Origin: Betaproteobacteria bacterium
Lineage (GTDB): Bacteria; Pseudomonadota; Gammaproteobacteria; Burkholderiales; SG8-41
NCBI GenBank assembly: GCA_016202605.1
Contig: JACQOJ010000055.1
Coordinates: forward strand, 1-61,349
Reading direction: 5' to 3'
DNA length: 61,349 nucleotides
The position numbers and the translations under genes were made by a program. This document shows, in pieces, positions 35,340 to 43,972 of the stretch (position 1 is its first letter; each line of letters starts with the position of its first letter). The notes beneath the pieces are model-generated. The model was given only the letters and a program-made list of their open reading frames with translations. It ran no database searches and had not been told where the DNA came from.

Positions 35340-36839
35340 ATGGGAGCGCGCGCCAGGCAACGCCTTGTCGTGGTATCGAACCGCCTGCCGTTCGTGTTCA
35401 AGCGCGGCAAGGGCGGGCGCTGGCGCATCGAACGGGGCTCGGGCGGGCTGGTGTCGGCATTGCTGCCGGTGCTGCGCAACCGCGGCGGCTCCTGGATCGG
35501 CTGGCCCGGCGCGGCGGAGACGGGCCCGGACCTGGAGCGCGCGGTTACCGCCGCCGGCGCCGAAGCCGGATTCGCGCTCAAACCGGTAACGCTCGACGCA
35601 AGAGCGGTGCACGAGTTCTACCAGGGCTTCTCCAACGAAATCATCTGGCCGCTGTTTCACGGACTGGCGTCGCTGTGCAATTTCGAGCCGTCCTACTGGA
35701 GCACCTACAAGGAAGTCAACCGCAAGTTCGCACAGGTGGTGATGGAAGACAGCGCGGCCTCGGACTTCATCTGGGTGCACGACTACCACCTGATGGGCGT
35801 CGCGGCCGAATTGCGCGGTCTCGGCTGTCGCGCGAAGGCGGGTTTCTTCCTGCATATTCCGTTTCCGCCGCCGGATGTTTTCTTCATTCTGCCGTGGCGG
35901 CTGACCCTGCTGCACTCGCTGCTGCAGTACGACCTGCTGGGGTTCCAGACCATGCGCGACCGGCGGAACTTCATACAGTGCCTGCGCGAGCTTGTCACCG
36001 ACGTCACGGTTCAGGGCAAGGGACAGGTGGTCACGGTCGCCACCGACCATCGTACCGTGCGCGTGGGCGGTTTTCCCATCAGCATCGACTACAACGCGTT
36101 CATGCGCCAGGCGGCGACCGACGACGTCGCGCGGCGGGCGCAGGAGCTGCACCGGCTGCTGCCCAGGCGCAAGCTCGTTCTGGGCGTGGACCGGCTCGAT
36201 TACACCAAGGGGATTCCGCACCGGCTGCAGGCCTTCCGCGCGGCGCTCGAACGCTACCCCGACTTGCGCGAGCGCATGTCCTTGATCCAGGTGGTGGTGC
36301 CGAGCCGCGAGGACATTCCGCAGTATCACCAGCTCAAGACCCGGATCGACCAGCTGGTCGGGCAGATCAACAGCAGTTACGTGCGGCCCGGCGGCTGGGT
36401 CCCGGTGTGGTACGTCTACGACAGCCTCAGCCGCAACGATCTGCTCGCGTACTACCGTGCCGCGGATATCGCCCTGATCACGCCGCTCAGGGACGGCATG
36501 AACCTGGTTGCCAAGGAATACTGCGCGTGCAGCATCGAGGAGGAATGCGTCCTCATCCTTTCGGAGTTCGCGGGGGCCGCCGCGCAGTTGCAGAACGGCG
36601 CGCTGCTGGTCAATCCCCACGATATCGAGGGTGTCGCGGACACGCTGCACCGCGCGTTCACGATGAGCGACGAGGAGCGGCGGGCGCGCATGCGGCGGAT
36701 GCGGCGCTCGATTCGCGAATCAGACATTTTCTGGTGGGTGGACAGTTTCCTGCGCGCCGCGATCGCCAAGGATCTCAGCGCTTTCCCGCAGCCGGAAAGT
36801 CACGTGATCGAGGCGGTGCCTGACTACGTGCCGATCTGA
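35340..36839 (+). CDS. otsA: Trehalose-6-phosphate synthase (GT20)
   Basis: A 499-residue GT20 glycosyltransferase. Motifs: V-V-V-S-N-R-L-P-F near residue 13, W-I-G-W-P-G near 60, H-D-Y-H-L-M near 150, H-I-P-F-P near 180, the catalytic-loop G-V-D-R-L-D-Y-T-K-G near 285, and S-E-F-A-G-A-A-A-Q-L near 405. It joins UDP-glucose (or another NDP-glucose) to glucose 6-phosphate. Glucosylglycerol-phosphate synthase is a close relative and cannot be fully excluded, but the neighbouring otsB favours trehalose. Confidence 0.88.
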   Translation: MGARARQRLVVVSNRLPFVFKRGKGGRWRIERGSGGLVSALLPVLRNRGGSWIGWPGAAETGPDLERAVTAAGAEAGFALKPVTLDARAVHEFYQGFSNEIIWPLFHGLASLCNFEPSYWSTYKEVNRKFAQVVMEDSAASDFIWVHDYHLMGVAAELRGLGCRAKAGFFLHIPFPPPDVFFILPWRLTLLHSLLQYDLLGFQTMRDRRNFIQCLRELVTDVTVQGKGQVVTVATDHRTVRVGGFPISIDYNAFMRQAATDDVARRAQELHRLLPRRKLVLGVDRLDYTKGIPHRLQAFRAALERYPDLRERMSLIQVVVPSREDIPQYHQLKTRIDQLVGQINSSYVRPGGWVPVWYVYDSLSRNDLLAYYRAADIALITPLRDGMNLVAKEYCACSIEEECVLILSEFAGAAAQLQNGALLVNPHDIEGVADTLHRAFTMSDEERRARMRRMRRSIRESDIFWWVDSFLRAAIAKDLSAFPQPESHVIEAVPDYVPI

Positions 36840-36866
36840 CAGCCGCCCGCCGCCGTCGCCGCACGC

Positions 36867-38066
36867 ATGAGCACGCTCAACTACCTGCCCTCGTTTCCGT
36901 TGCCGCCCGATCCGGTCCTGCTGTTCGGGTTGCTGCTGCTTTCCGGTTTTGCCGGCGGAGAAATCGCGCACCGCATGCTGCGGCTTCCGCGCATCGTCGG
37001 CTACGTGTCGGCCGGGCTCGCGCTCGGGGTGAGCGGACTCGGGTTGCTCGATTACGAGCTGGCCCGTCAGGCGCAGGTTTTCGTGGACATCGCCCTCGGC
37101 CTGATTCTCTTCGAACTGGGGCGGCGGCTGGATTTCAACTGGCTGCGGCGCGATCGCTGGCTCGCCGCGACGTCGCTCGCCGAATGCGCGCTGTCGTTTG
37201 GCTGCGTCTATCTCGCCCTGGTCTATTTCGATATCGCGCCGCTCTACGCGGCGGTGGCGGCGGCGATCGGTGTTTCCACCTCGCCCGCGGTGGTCATGCT
37301 GGTGGCGCAGGAACTGCGCGCCGAGGGCCAGGTGACCGAACGCGCGCTCAATCTCGTCGCCATCAACAGCGTGGTCGCATTCGTGCTCGCCACCATGCTC
37401 CTGTCGTGGATCCATCACGAATACCGCGCCGGCTGGGCCATCATGCTGTCGCACCCCGTCTACCTGCTGACGGGATCGCTGCTGCTCGGCTTTGTCGCGA
37501 GCTGGGCGGCGATCCTGTTCGGACGCTGGCTGGGCAAGCGCGAGGAGTTGCATCTCGTGATGCTGCTGGGGCTGATCGTGCTCGCGGTGGGCGCCGCTGC
37601 CGCGCTCAAGCTCTCGGTGCTGCTCGCGCTGCTTGCCTTCGGGGTCATCGTCAAGAACATGGACCGGAACCATGACCTGATGCAGGTCGATATCGGCAAA
37701 GTCGGCCAGATGTTTTTCATCGTGTTGTTCGTGGTGACGGGAGCCACGTTGCAGTTGGGCGAGCTCATGACCGGGGGCGCGGTCGCGCTGGTCCTGATCC
37801 TGGCGCGCTTCGTCGGCAAGTCGATCGGCGTGCTGGGCTTCGCCTATTTCAGCGGCATCCGGCCGGGCAGCGGCGGCCTGCTGGCGATCGCGTTGACGCC
37901 GATGTCCGGATTCGCGATCGTGATGGTGTACAACGCGACGGACCTCTATCCGGAGTTCGGCGCGAAGCTCGCCGCAATCGTGCTGTCGGCGGTGCTCATA
38001 CTGGAATTGATCGGCCCCATCGCGGTGCAGTTCGCGCTGAAGAAGGCGGGAGAAACTGCGGCATGA
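36867..38066 (+). CDS. CPA2-type cation:proton antiporter without regulatory domain
   Basis: A 399-residue integral membrane protein with about 12 hydrophobic segments and no C-terminal TrkA domain. The N-terminal L-R-L-P-R-I-V-G-Y-V-S-A-G-L, then F-V-D-I-A-L-G-L-I-L-F-E-L-G pattern is that of the Kef/CPA2 family (K+/H+ or Na+/H+ exchange). Its stop overlaps the ATG of the next gene by four bases. Placement after otsA fits osmotic ion adjustment. The transported ion is not readable. Confidence 0.88.
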   Translation: MSTLNYLPSFPLPPDPVLLFGLLLLSGFAGGEIAHRMLRLPRIVGYVSAGLALGVSGLGLLDYELARQAQVFVDIALGLILFELGRRLDFNWLRRDRWLAATSLAECALSFGCVYLALVYFDIAPLYAAVAAAIGVSTSPAVVMLVAQELRAEGQVTERALNLVAINSVVAFVLATMLLSWIHHEYRAGWAIMLSHPVYLLTGSLLLGFVASWAAILFGRWLGKREELHLVMLLGLIVLAVGAAAALKLSVLLALLAFGVIVKNMDRNHDLMQVDIGKVGQMFFIVLFVVTGATLQLGELMTGGAVALVLILARFVGKSIGVLGFAYFSGIRPGSGGLLAIALTPMSGFAIVMVYNATDLYPEFGAKLAAIVLSAVLILELIGPIAVQFALKKAGETAA

Positions 38067-39202
38067 CGGAAGAGACGCTGGAATTCAGGACTTCCGCGGG
38101 GTTTTCCATGGGGGTCGAGCTGGAACTGCAGATCCTCAACTCGCGCGACTACAATCTGGCGCGCGATGCCGCCGACCTCATCGGAATGCTCGAGAAGACT
38201 TTGAATTCCGGCGCGGTGAAGCCCGAGATCACCGAAAGCATGATCGAGCTCAATTCCTCGATCCATCATGAATACGGCGCTCTTGCGGAGGAATTGCGGC
38301 GCATCCGCGATGTCGTGGCCGAGTCCGCGGCGCGCATGAATCTGCGCATCGCGGGGGGAGGATCGCACCCCTTCCACAAATGGAGCGAACGCCGCATTTA
38401 TCCGACCGAGCGCTTCAAGCGCCTGCTCGAAGTCTACGGTTACCTCGCCAAGCAGTTCACGATATTCGGCCAGCACGTGCACATCGGCGTGCCCGACGGC
38501 GACGAGGCGCTCTACCTCACGCATATCCTGTCGCGCTACGTGCCGCACTTCATCGCGCTGTCGGCCTCCTCCCCGTTCCAGCAGGGCGAGGACACCTCGT
38601 ACCAGTCCTCCCGCCTCAATACCGTCAGCGCTTTTCCGCTGTCGGGTCAGGTGCCGTTCGTGCAATCCTGGGGCGAATTTCTGGACTATTTCAACCGGAT
38701 GCGCGGATTCGGCGTCGTTGAAAGCATGAAGGACTTCTACTGGGACATCCGTCCCAAGCCGGAATACGGAACGGTCGAAATCCGCGTGTTCGATACGCCG
38801 CTCACCGTGGACCGCGCGGCGCTGCTTGCGGCCTACGTCCAGTCGCTCGCCCGCTATATCCTCACCGAACGGCCGCTGGCGCCCTCGCGCGACGTGTATA
38901 CGCTGTACAACTACAATCGCTTCCAGGCATGCCGCTACGGGATGGAGGGCCGGCTCATCGACGCCTACACCCAGCGGCACGCGGCGATCAAGGAGGATAT
39001 ACTGGACATGCTGCGCGTGATCGCACCGCATGCGGCCGAACTGGGTGGGGGTGACGCCCTGGGGCAACTTGCCGGGGAGATCGAGGCTGGCCGCACCGAC
39101 GCCGGCTGGCTGCGCGAGGCCTATCGCACGCGCGGCTCGCTCAACGACGTTGCGCGCATGCAAAGTGAACGCTGGATGGGCAGCGCCCTCGCGAACATTT
39201 GA
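38063..39202 (+). CDS. YbdK-family carboxylate-amine ligase (GCS2)
   Basis: A 379-residue member of the glutamate-cysteine ligase type 2 family (YbdK). It begins with the F-S-M-G-V-E-L-E-L-Q-I metal/ATP site, then I-T-E-S-M-I-E-L and G-G-S-H-P-F near residue 100, and ends with the family W-x-E region. YbdK enzymes form a gamma-glutamyl-type or other carboxylate-amine bond with ATP, with weak glutamate-cysteine ligase activity in E. coli. The ATGA overlap with the antiporter gene and the following amidohydrolase-like gene suggest a two-step function, which is unknown. Confidence 0.85.
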   Translation: MTEETLEFRTSAGFSMGVELELQILNSRDYNLARDAADLIGMLEKTLNSGAVKPEITESMIELNSSIHHEYGALAEELRRIRDVVAESAARMNLRIAGGGSHPFHKWSERRIYPTERFKRLLEVYGYLAKQFTIFGQHVHIGVPDGDEALYLTHILSRYVPHFIALSASSPFQQGEDTSYQSSRLNTVSAFPLSGQVPFVQSWGEFLDYFNRMRGFGVVESMKDFYWDIRPKPEYGTVEIRVFDTPLTVDRAALLAAYVQSLARYILTERPLAPSRDVYTLYNYNRFQACRYGMEGRLIDAYTQRHAAIKEDILDMLRVIAPHAAELGGGDALGQLAGEIEAGRTDAGWLREAYRTRGSLNDVARMQSERWMGSALANI

Positions 39203-39206
39203 CTTC

Positions 39207-40049
39207 ATGCCTTTTGATTACACGCAATCCGTTCCCCTGGCCATGAACAGGCCTCTCAAGATCGGCCTCTCGCCGCGATTTCTGCACAACGTGCCCTCCC
39301 AGCTCGGATTCAAGGGCAAGACGCTGCAATACCTCGAGCAATCGGTGGCGCACTGGCTCATGACGGCCAATGCAATGGTGTTCATGATGCCGTCGATCGA
39401 GGGCGGCGGATTGCTGCGGCGCGGGAATATCCGCATCGCCGACTATGCCGCCGAACTCGACGCGCTGGTGCTGCAGGGCGGGGCGGACGTGAGTCCGCTC
39501 ACCTATGGGGAAACGCCGCTCAGGCCGGAATGGCGGGGCGACCGCATCCGCGACATGTACGAGATCGATCTGCTGCAGGAATTCGTGTCCGCAGGGAAAC
39601 CCGTGCTCGGAATCTGCCGCGGATTGCAGCTCATCAACGTGGCTTTCGGCGGCACGCTCTACCAGGACATCGCCCTGCAGCGTCGCGACGAGATCGACCA
39701 TCACAACGCGGATGCGTTCGACAAGAATTTCCACGCGCTTGCTTTCGTCGCGGGTTCGGGACTGGCCGTGCTGTATCCGAATGTCGCCGCCGTGCGCGTG
39801 AACAGCATCCATCATCAGGCGGTCAAGACGCTCGGGAAGGACCTGGTGGTGGAAGCGCTGTCCGTGCCCGACCGCATCATCGAGGCCATCCGGTGGCAGG
39901 GTCCGGGCTATGTCGTGGGCGTGCAATGGCATCCGGAATTCCATGATCCGGCGGATTCCGGGCTGCTTGACGGAGGGCCGCTGCTGCGGGAGTTTCTCGC
40001 GGAGGCGGAAAGAAATCGGGCCCGGGCGGCGCAACAGGTCGCCGTCTAG
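39207..40049 (+). CDS. Gamma-glutamyl-gamma-aminobutyrate hydrolase-family protein (class I GAT-like)
   Basis: A 280-residue class I glutamine-amidotransferase fold of the PuuD type. The nucleophile Cys137 lies in L-G-I-C-R-G-L-Q-L-I-N-V, and the catalytic His in Q-W-H-P-E-F near residue 243. PuuD releases GABA from gamma-Glu-GABA, but family members hydrolyse various gamma-glutamyl amides. It starts four bases after the ligase gene stop, so the pair may make and break the same amide. No other put/puu polyamine genes are in the window. Confidence 0.85.
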   Translation: MPFDYTQSVPLAMNRPLKIGLSPRFLHNVPSQLGFKGKTLQYLEQSVAHWLMTANAMVFMMPSIEGGGLLRRGNIRIADYAAELDALVLQGGADVSPLTYGETPLRPEWRGDRIRDMYEIDLLQEFVSAGKPVLGICRGLQLINVAFGGTLYQDIALQRRDEIDHHNADAFDKNFHALAFVAGSGLAVLYPNVAAVRVNSIHHQAVKTLGKDLVVEALSVPDRIIEAIRWQGPGYVVGVQWHPEFHDPADSGLLDGGPLLREFLAEAERNRARAAQQVAV

Positions 40050-40064
40050 GCTGTCCAAGGAATT

Positions 40065-41507
40065 ATGATGACGGTCTGCGAGCCGGCGGTGAATTCCCGA
40101 ATGCTGCGGCGGGTGCCGGGAGCGATGCGCACGCTGGCGGGCGGCCTGTTGTCGGTACTCGTGCTCGGGAGCTCGGCGCTGTGTGCGGCAACCGCCCCGG
40201 TGGTGGTGCTGACGCTGGAAGGCGCGGTGAGTCCGGCGACCGCGGATTACGTCGCGCGCGGCATACGGCGGGCCGGCGAACAGGGCGCGGGGCTTGTCGT
40301 GCTGCAGATGGATACGCCCGGCGGGCTCGATACGGCGATGCGACGCATCATCAAGGAAATTCTCGCCTCGCCGGTGCCGGTGGCGACTTTCGTGGCGCCG
40401 GGCGGTGCACGCGCTGCAAGCGCCGGGACCTTCATCCTGTACGCGAGCCATGTCGCGGCGATGGCGCCGGCCACCAACCTCGGCGCGGCGACACCGGTGC
40501 CGATCGGGATCATGCCGTCCGGCGAACCCGAGAGAAAGCCGGCGCGTCCGCCGGACAAGGACGCGGGTGAAAAGAAGGGCGCGAAACAGGACGAAGAAGC
40601 GAAAGCCGACACCCCGCCCAAGGGCAACCTCGCGCAAAAGCAGATCAACGACGCCGCTGCTTATATCCGCAGCCTCGCCCAGCTTCGCGGGCGCAACGCC
40701 GACTGGGGCGAGAAAGCCGTGCGCGAGGCGGTGAGTCTTTCGGCGGAGGAAGCGCGGCAGCTCAAGGTAATCGATCTCGTCGCGCACGACCTGACGGACC
40801 TGCTCAAGCAACTGCACGGCAGAAAGGTGACGGTCCAGGGCGTCGAGCGCGCGCTCGACACCGAAGGCGCTGCGGTGACCCGCGTCGAGCCGGACTGGCG
40901 CAGCAAGCTGCTCGCGGTGATCGCCGACCCGAGCATCGCGCTCATCCTGATGATGATCGGCATTTACGGCCTCATCTTCGAATTCTCCAATCCCGGGTTC
41001 GTGCTGCCGGGCGTCGTCGGCGCGATCTGCCTCCTGCTCGCGCTGTTCGCGTTCCAGCTGCTGCCGATCAACTATGCGGGGCTGGGCCTGATCCTGCTGG
41101 GCATCGCGTTCATCGTCGCCGAGGCGTTCCTGCCGAGTTTCGGGGCGCTGGGAATAGGGGGCGTGGTGGCGCTGGTGTTCGGCTCGGTGATCCTGGTCGA
41201 GCCCGAGGCCGGCGAATACGCGATGCCGCTGCCGTTCGTCATCACGCTCGGTGTCGTGAGCGCCGTGATCGTGTTCTCGATCGTCGCGCTCGCGCTGCAG
41301 GCCCGCAAGCGCCGGGTGGTGAGCGGCAGCGAAAACATCGTCGGGGCGCCGGGCGTGGTGCTGGAAGACATGCAGGCCGAAGGATGGGCGCAGGTGCAGG
41401 GCGAGCGCTGGCGCATCGTGAGCCGCACGCCGCTCGCGCGCGGGGCGCGGGTGCGCGTGACGCGGATCGACGGGCTTACGCTCGGCGTCGAGCCGGAGCG
41501 GGAATAA
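40065..41507 (+). CDS. Long-form NfeD protein with ClpP-like serine protease domain
   Basis: A 480-residue membrane protein. It has a signal or anchor sequence (about 20-45), a ClpP-like domain with Ser119 in A-A-S-A-G-T-F-I (nucleophile) and a candidate Lys near residue 191 (Q-K-Q-I-N-D-A), four to five membrane helices (about 285-415), and an OB-fold NfeD domain at the end (G-A-P-G-V-V-L-E-D near 428). Such proteins are encoded with stomatin/slipins and cleave them. The downstream gene is a slipin, so the partnership is consistent. Confidence 0.9.
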   Translation: MMTVCEPAVNSRMLRRVPGAMRTLAGGLLSVLVLGSSALCAATAPVVVLTLEGAVSPATADYVARGIRRAGEQGAGLVVLQMDTPGGLDTAMRRIIKEILASPVPVATFVAPGGARAASAGTFILYASHVAAMAPATNLGAATPVPIGIMPSGEPERKPARPPDKDAGEKKGAKQDEEAKADTPPKGNLAQKQINDAAAYIRSLAQLRGRNADWGEKAVREAVSLSAEEARQLKVIDLVAHDLTDLLKQLHGRKVTVQGVERALDTEGAAVTRVEPDWRSKLLAVIADPSIALILMMIGIYGLIFEFSNPGFVLPGVVGAICLLLALFAFQLLPINYAGLGLILLGIAFIVAEAFLPSFGALGIGGVVALVFGSVILVEPEAGEYAMPLPFVITLGVVSAVIVFSIVALALQARKRRVVSGSENIVGAPGVVLEDMQAEGWAQVQGERWRIVSRTPLARGARVRVTRIDGLTLGVEPERE

Positions 41508-41523
41508 CCTCAAGGAGACTGAC

Positions 41524-42297
41524 ATGATCTGGGACTTTGGCCTGGGCGGTGTTCTGGTGCTGGTCGCAATACTGGTGATCGCGTCCTTCCGCATCCTGCG
41601 CGAGTACGAGCGCGGCGTGGTGTTCATGCTCGGCCGGTTCTGGAAAGTGAAGGGGCCGGGGCTCATCGTCGTCATTCCCGGCATCCAGCAGATGGTGCGG
41701 GTGGATCTGCGCACGGTGGTGATGGACGTGCCGAGCCAGGACGTGATTTCGCGCGACAACGTCTCGGTGAGGGTCAATGCGGTGATCTACTTTCGCGTGA
41801 TCGATCCGCAGAAGGCGATCATCCAGGTCGATAATTTCTACGAGGCGACGAGCCAGCTCGCGCAGACGACGCTGCGCGCGGTGCTGGGCAAGCACGAGCT
41901 CGACGAGATGCTGGCCGAGCGCGACAAGCTCAATCTCGACATTCAGAACATCCTCGACGCGCAGACCGACGCGTGGGGCATCAAGGTCGCGAACGTGGAG
42001 ATCAAGCACGTCGACATCAACGAGTCCATGGTGCGCGCGATCGCGCAGCAGGCGGAAGCGGAACGCACGCGGCGCGCCAAGGTGATCCACGCCGAGGGCG
42101 AGCAGCAGGCCGCGCAGAAACTGCTGGAGGCGGCGCAGTTGCTGGCGCAGCAGCCGCAGGCGATGCAGTTGCGCTACCTGCAGACGCTGAGTTCGATCGC
42201 CGGCGACAAGAGCTCGACCATCGTGTTCCCACTGCCGATGGACATGCTCTCGCCGCTGTTCGACCTGCTGAAGAAAAAGCCGGGGGCGCCCGGCTGA
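41524..42297 (+). CDS. Slipin (stomatin-like SPFH-domain membrane protein)
   Basis: A 257-residue SPFH/Band-7 protein. One N-terminal membrane helix (about 5-22) is followed by [17 protein letters not shown], the standard slipin start, and a coiled-coil rich in Glu/Ala/Gln (about 180-225), then a hydrophobic C-terminal tail. It likely organises membrane domains and is a substrate of the NfeD protease encoded 16 bases upstream; CAAGGAG precedes its ATG. Confidence 0.92.
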   Translation: MIWDFGLGGVLVLVAILVIASFRILREYERGVVFMLGRFWKVKGPGLIVVIPGIQQMVRVDLRTVVMDVPSQDVISRDNVSVRVNAVIYFRVIDPQKAIIQVDNFYEATSQLAQTTLRAVLGKHELDEMLAERDKLNLDIQNILDAQTDAWGIKVANVEIKHVDINESMVRAIAQQAEAERTRRAKVIHAEGEQQAAQKLLEAAQLLAQQPQAMQLRYLQTLSSIAGDKSSTIVFPLPMDMLSPLFDLLKKKPGAPG

Positions 42298-42428
42298 CCG
42301 CGCCGCCTGCCAGTGGCGTCCCGCGGTTGATCTGCGTCAAGCAGCGCGCATCGATCGATGCGAAAATCAAACTTTTGCAGATTCCTCCTGTCCCTCGTGG
42401 AGGGAACGGCCATGAAAGGAGATTCGCA

Positions 42429-42878
42429 ATGGCACTTGTGTCGCGTTGGAACATCGCGCCCGTCGTCCTCGCGCTTGCCCTGGGCGCCCCGCAGGCGCCG
42501 GCAGCCGAAACGGTGATGACGCAGAACAATGTATCGTTCATATCGGGTGGCGTGGGCCTTGACTCCGAGGAGCGTCTCAAGGCGCGCGAGAAGGAATTCA
42601 GCCTGAAGCTCGTGTTCACGCTCATCGAGGGGAACTACGTCGCCGATGTCGGCGTGAAGGTCGCGGACGCCGCAGGCCGGACGCTCGTCGAGCACGTGGC
42701 CGACGGGCCGTTCTTTCTGGCGAAGCTGCCCGCCGGCAGCTATTCCGTGACCGCCACCCACGAAGGCAGGACACACTCGCGCAAGGTGAAGGTGGCCGAA
42801 CGCCTGCGCACCGAATATTTCCGCTGGCCGAGCAACCCGCAGACCGATTTCGTCCTGCCGCCCGAGAACAGGAAGTGA
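42429..42878 (+). CDS. Secreted protein with carboxypeptidase regulatory-like (Ig-type) domain
   Basis: A 149-residue protein with a signal peptide of about 26 residues ending A-P-A-A-E. The mature part has one Ig-like fold of the carboxypeptidase-regulatory type: V-A-D-V-G-V-K-V-A-D-A-A-G-R, then L-P-A-G-S-Y-S-V-T-A-T-H-E-G. AAGGAG lies eight bases before the ATG at 42429. It probably acts in the periplasm or on the surface; the binding partner is unknown. Confidence 0.78.
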   Translation: MALVSRWNIAPVVLALALGAPQAPAAETVMTQNNVSFISGGVGLDSEERLKAREKEFSLKLVFTLIEGNYVADVGVKVADAAGRTLVEHVADGPFFLAKLPAGSYSVTATHEGRTHSRKVKVAERLRTEYFRWPSNPQTDFVLPPENRK

Positions 42879-42891
42879 GCCGCGCACGCGC

Positions 42892-43134
42892 TCAATTTCG
42901 CAGGCTCTGCATGTAGGCAACCAGGGCGTCCAGGTCTTCCCGCGGCAGCGCCCGGTATTTCTGCTTCATGCGGAACGGGCCGCCCGCGAGCTGACTCTTG
43001 ATCTCTCCGGTACCCACGATCCAGTTGCGGATTTCTTCCAATTTCCGGCGGGCGCCCACGCCGTCCAGGGGATAGCGCGGATTTCCGGTGCCGGCGACGG
43101 AGTGGCACATGGCGCACTGTTGCGCTTCATACAC
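42892..43134 (-). pseudogene. Remnant of a c-type cytochrome
   Basis: About 80 codons carry a C-A-M-C-H haem motif, G-V-G-A-R and the M-K-Q-K-Y ligand region (methionine near residue 57) and end Y-M-Q-S-L. There is no signal peptide or proper start: the frame begins at a GTG directly inside the end of the reductase remnant. It appears joined to the upstream reductase tail by a deletion, so the original 5' part is lost. A functional cytochrome is unlikely unless an uncharacterised start exists. Confidence 0.65.
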
Positions 43135-43230
43135 GGCACGCCCATGCCGTGCAGCCCCTGCTGCACGGTTTCACTCATTGGCTTGGGCCCGCAAAGGAAA
43201 TACTGCAGCTCCCGGTAATCCCGCGGGTGC
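43134..43230 (-). pseudogene. Remnant of the NAD-binding end of a ferric-reductase-like protein
   Basis: About 32 codons, H-P-R-D-Y-R-E-L-Q-Y-F-L-C-G-P-K-P-M to G-L-H-G-M-G-V-P, match the C-terminal nucleotide-binding end of FAD/NAD ferric-reductase or ferredoxin-reductase proteins. They are in a different frame from the membrane part upstream, with the FAD-binding section missing between them. Confidence 0.6.
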
Positions 43231-43920
43231 AAGCGCCAGGGTCCAGGTGCGGCCGCGCTCGGGCCGCACCTCGACGACGCGGTACGGGGTCTTCAGCATG
43301 CGCCAGGGCTTGATCAAACGCACGTAGGCGATGAGGAACACCCAGATCAGTGTGTAGCCGATCCACAACCCGCGCTTCCAGGGCGCTGCCGTGTAATATC
43401 CCACCCCTTCGATATGCACGACCGCGAGGATCAGCCCCGCAGTGGCCAACAACGCGTGCGCGACGCGCCAATGTTCGTAATCGATGCGAAGGAGCTTGCG
43501 CCACAAGGAGGTCACGATGAGGATGCCGAACAGGACAAGCGCAACTCGTCCCGCCATCATGTGGCGCGGAGCCTGCAACGGATCGAGCGCGCCAAGGGTG
43601 TCGGGGTAGGTGATGCGCAGGATCGCGTAGTGGAACAGGAGCAGACCGATGCCGATGATCGCTGCGAGGCGATGGAAGTAGTAGATGATGTCGATGCCGA
43701 ACGGCGCGCTGGCATGGCGGAAGCGGGCGGTGAGCGCGAACTGCACGCCCATGATCGCCAGGCCGGCGAAGCCCAGCGCCATCGACAGGTCCCACCACAG
43801 GCCGACGCCGGGCGGCATCGGCCCGACGAGCAGCAGGAACAGCGGGGCGGACACGAGGCCCAGGTAAACGCAAATCCAGAAGACGGCCGCAACGACGGGA
43901 CTCATGGCCCGGAGGATCAC
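43171..43920 (-). pseudogene. Ferric reductase-like transmembrane protein, lost its FAD/NAD domain
   Basis: A 249-residue frame of which about 230 residues are the membrane part of a ferric-reductase-like (FRE/NOX-type) protein, with six hydrophobic segments and His pairs for haem binding (F-H-R-L near 83, H-Y near 99, H-A near 151, V-H-I near 165). At T-W-T-L-A-L-A-P-A-G, where the FAD-binding P-G-Q-F region would follow, the frame switches to an unrelated tail and stops. The missing section is about 150-170 codons. The start ATG at 43920 or 43905 (M-S-P-V-V) is open. Confidence 0.65.
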
Positions 43921-43972
43921 CTGTTCGCTCCCGAGTGGCGAGATCGGCTGTTCCGCGATGCGCTGTGGACTG

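Noticed and set aside
35340-36839. Glucosylglycerol-phosphate synthase instead of trehalose-6-phosphate synthase
   Set aside because: GT20 motifs do not exclude it, but the neighbouring OtsB phosphatase and trehalose island make OtsA the better choice.
39141-41777. Long minus-strand frame (878 codons) across ybdK/hydrolase/nfeD
   Set aside because: It crosses three plus-strand genes with clear families; the translation is rich in Arg, His and Gln, typical of an antisense shadow.
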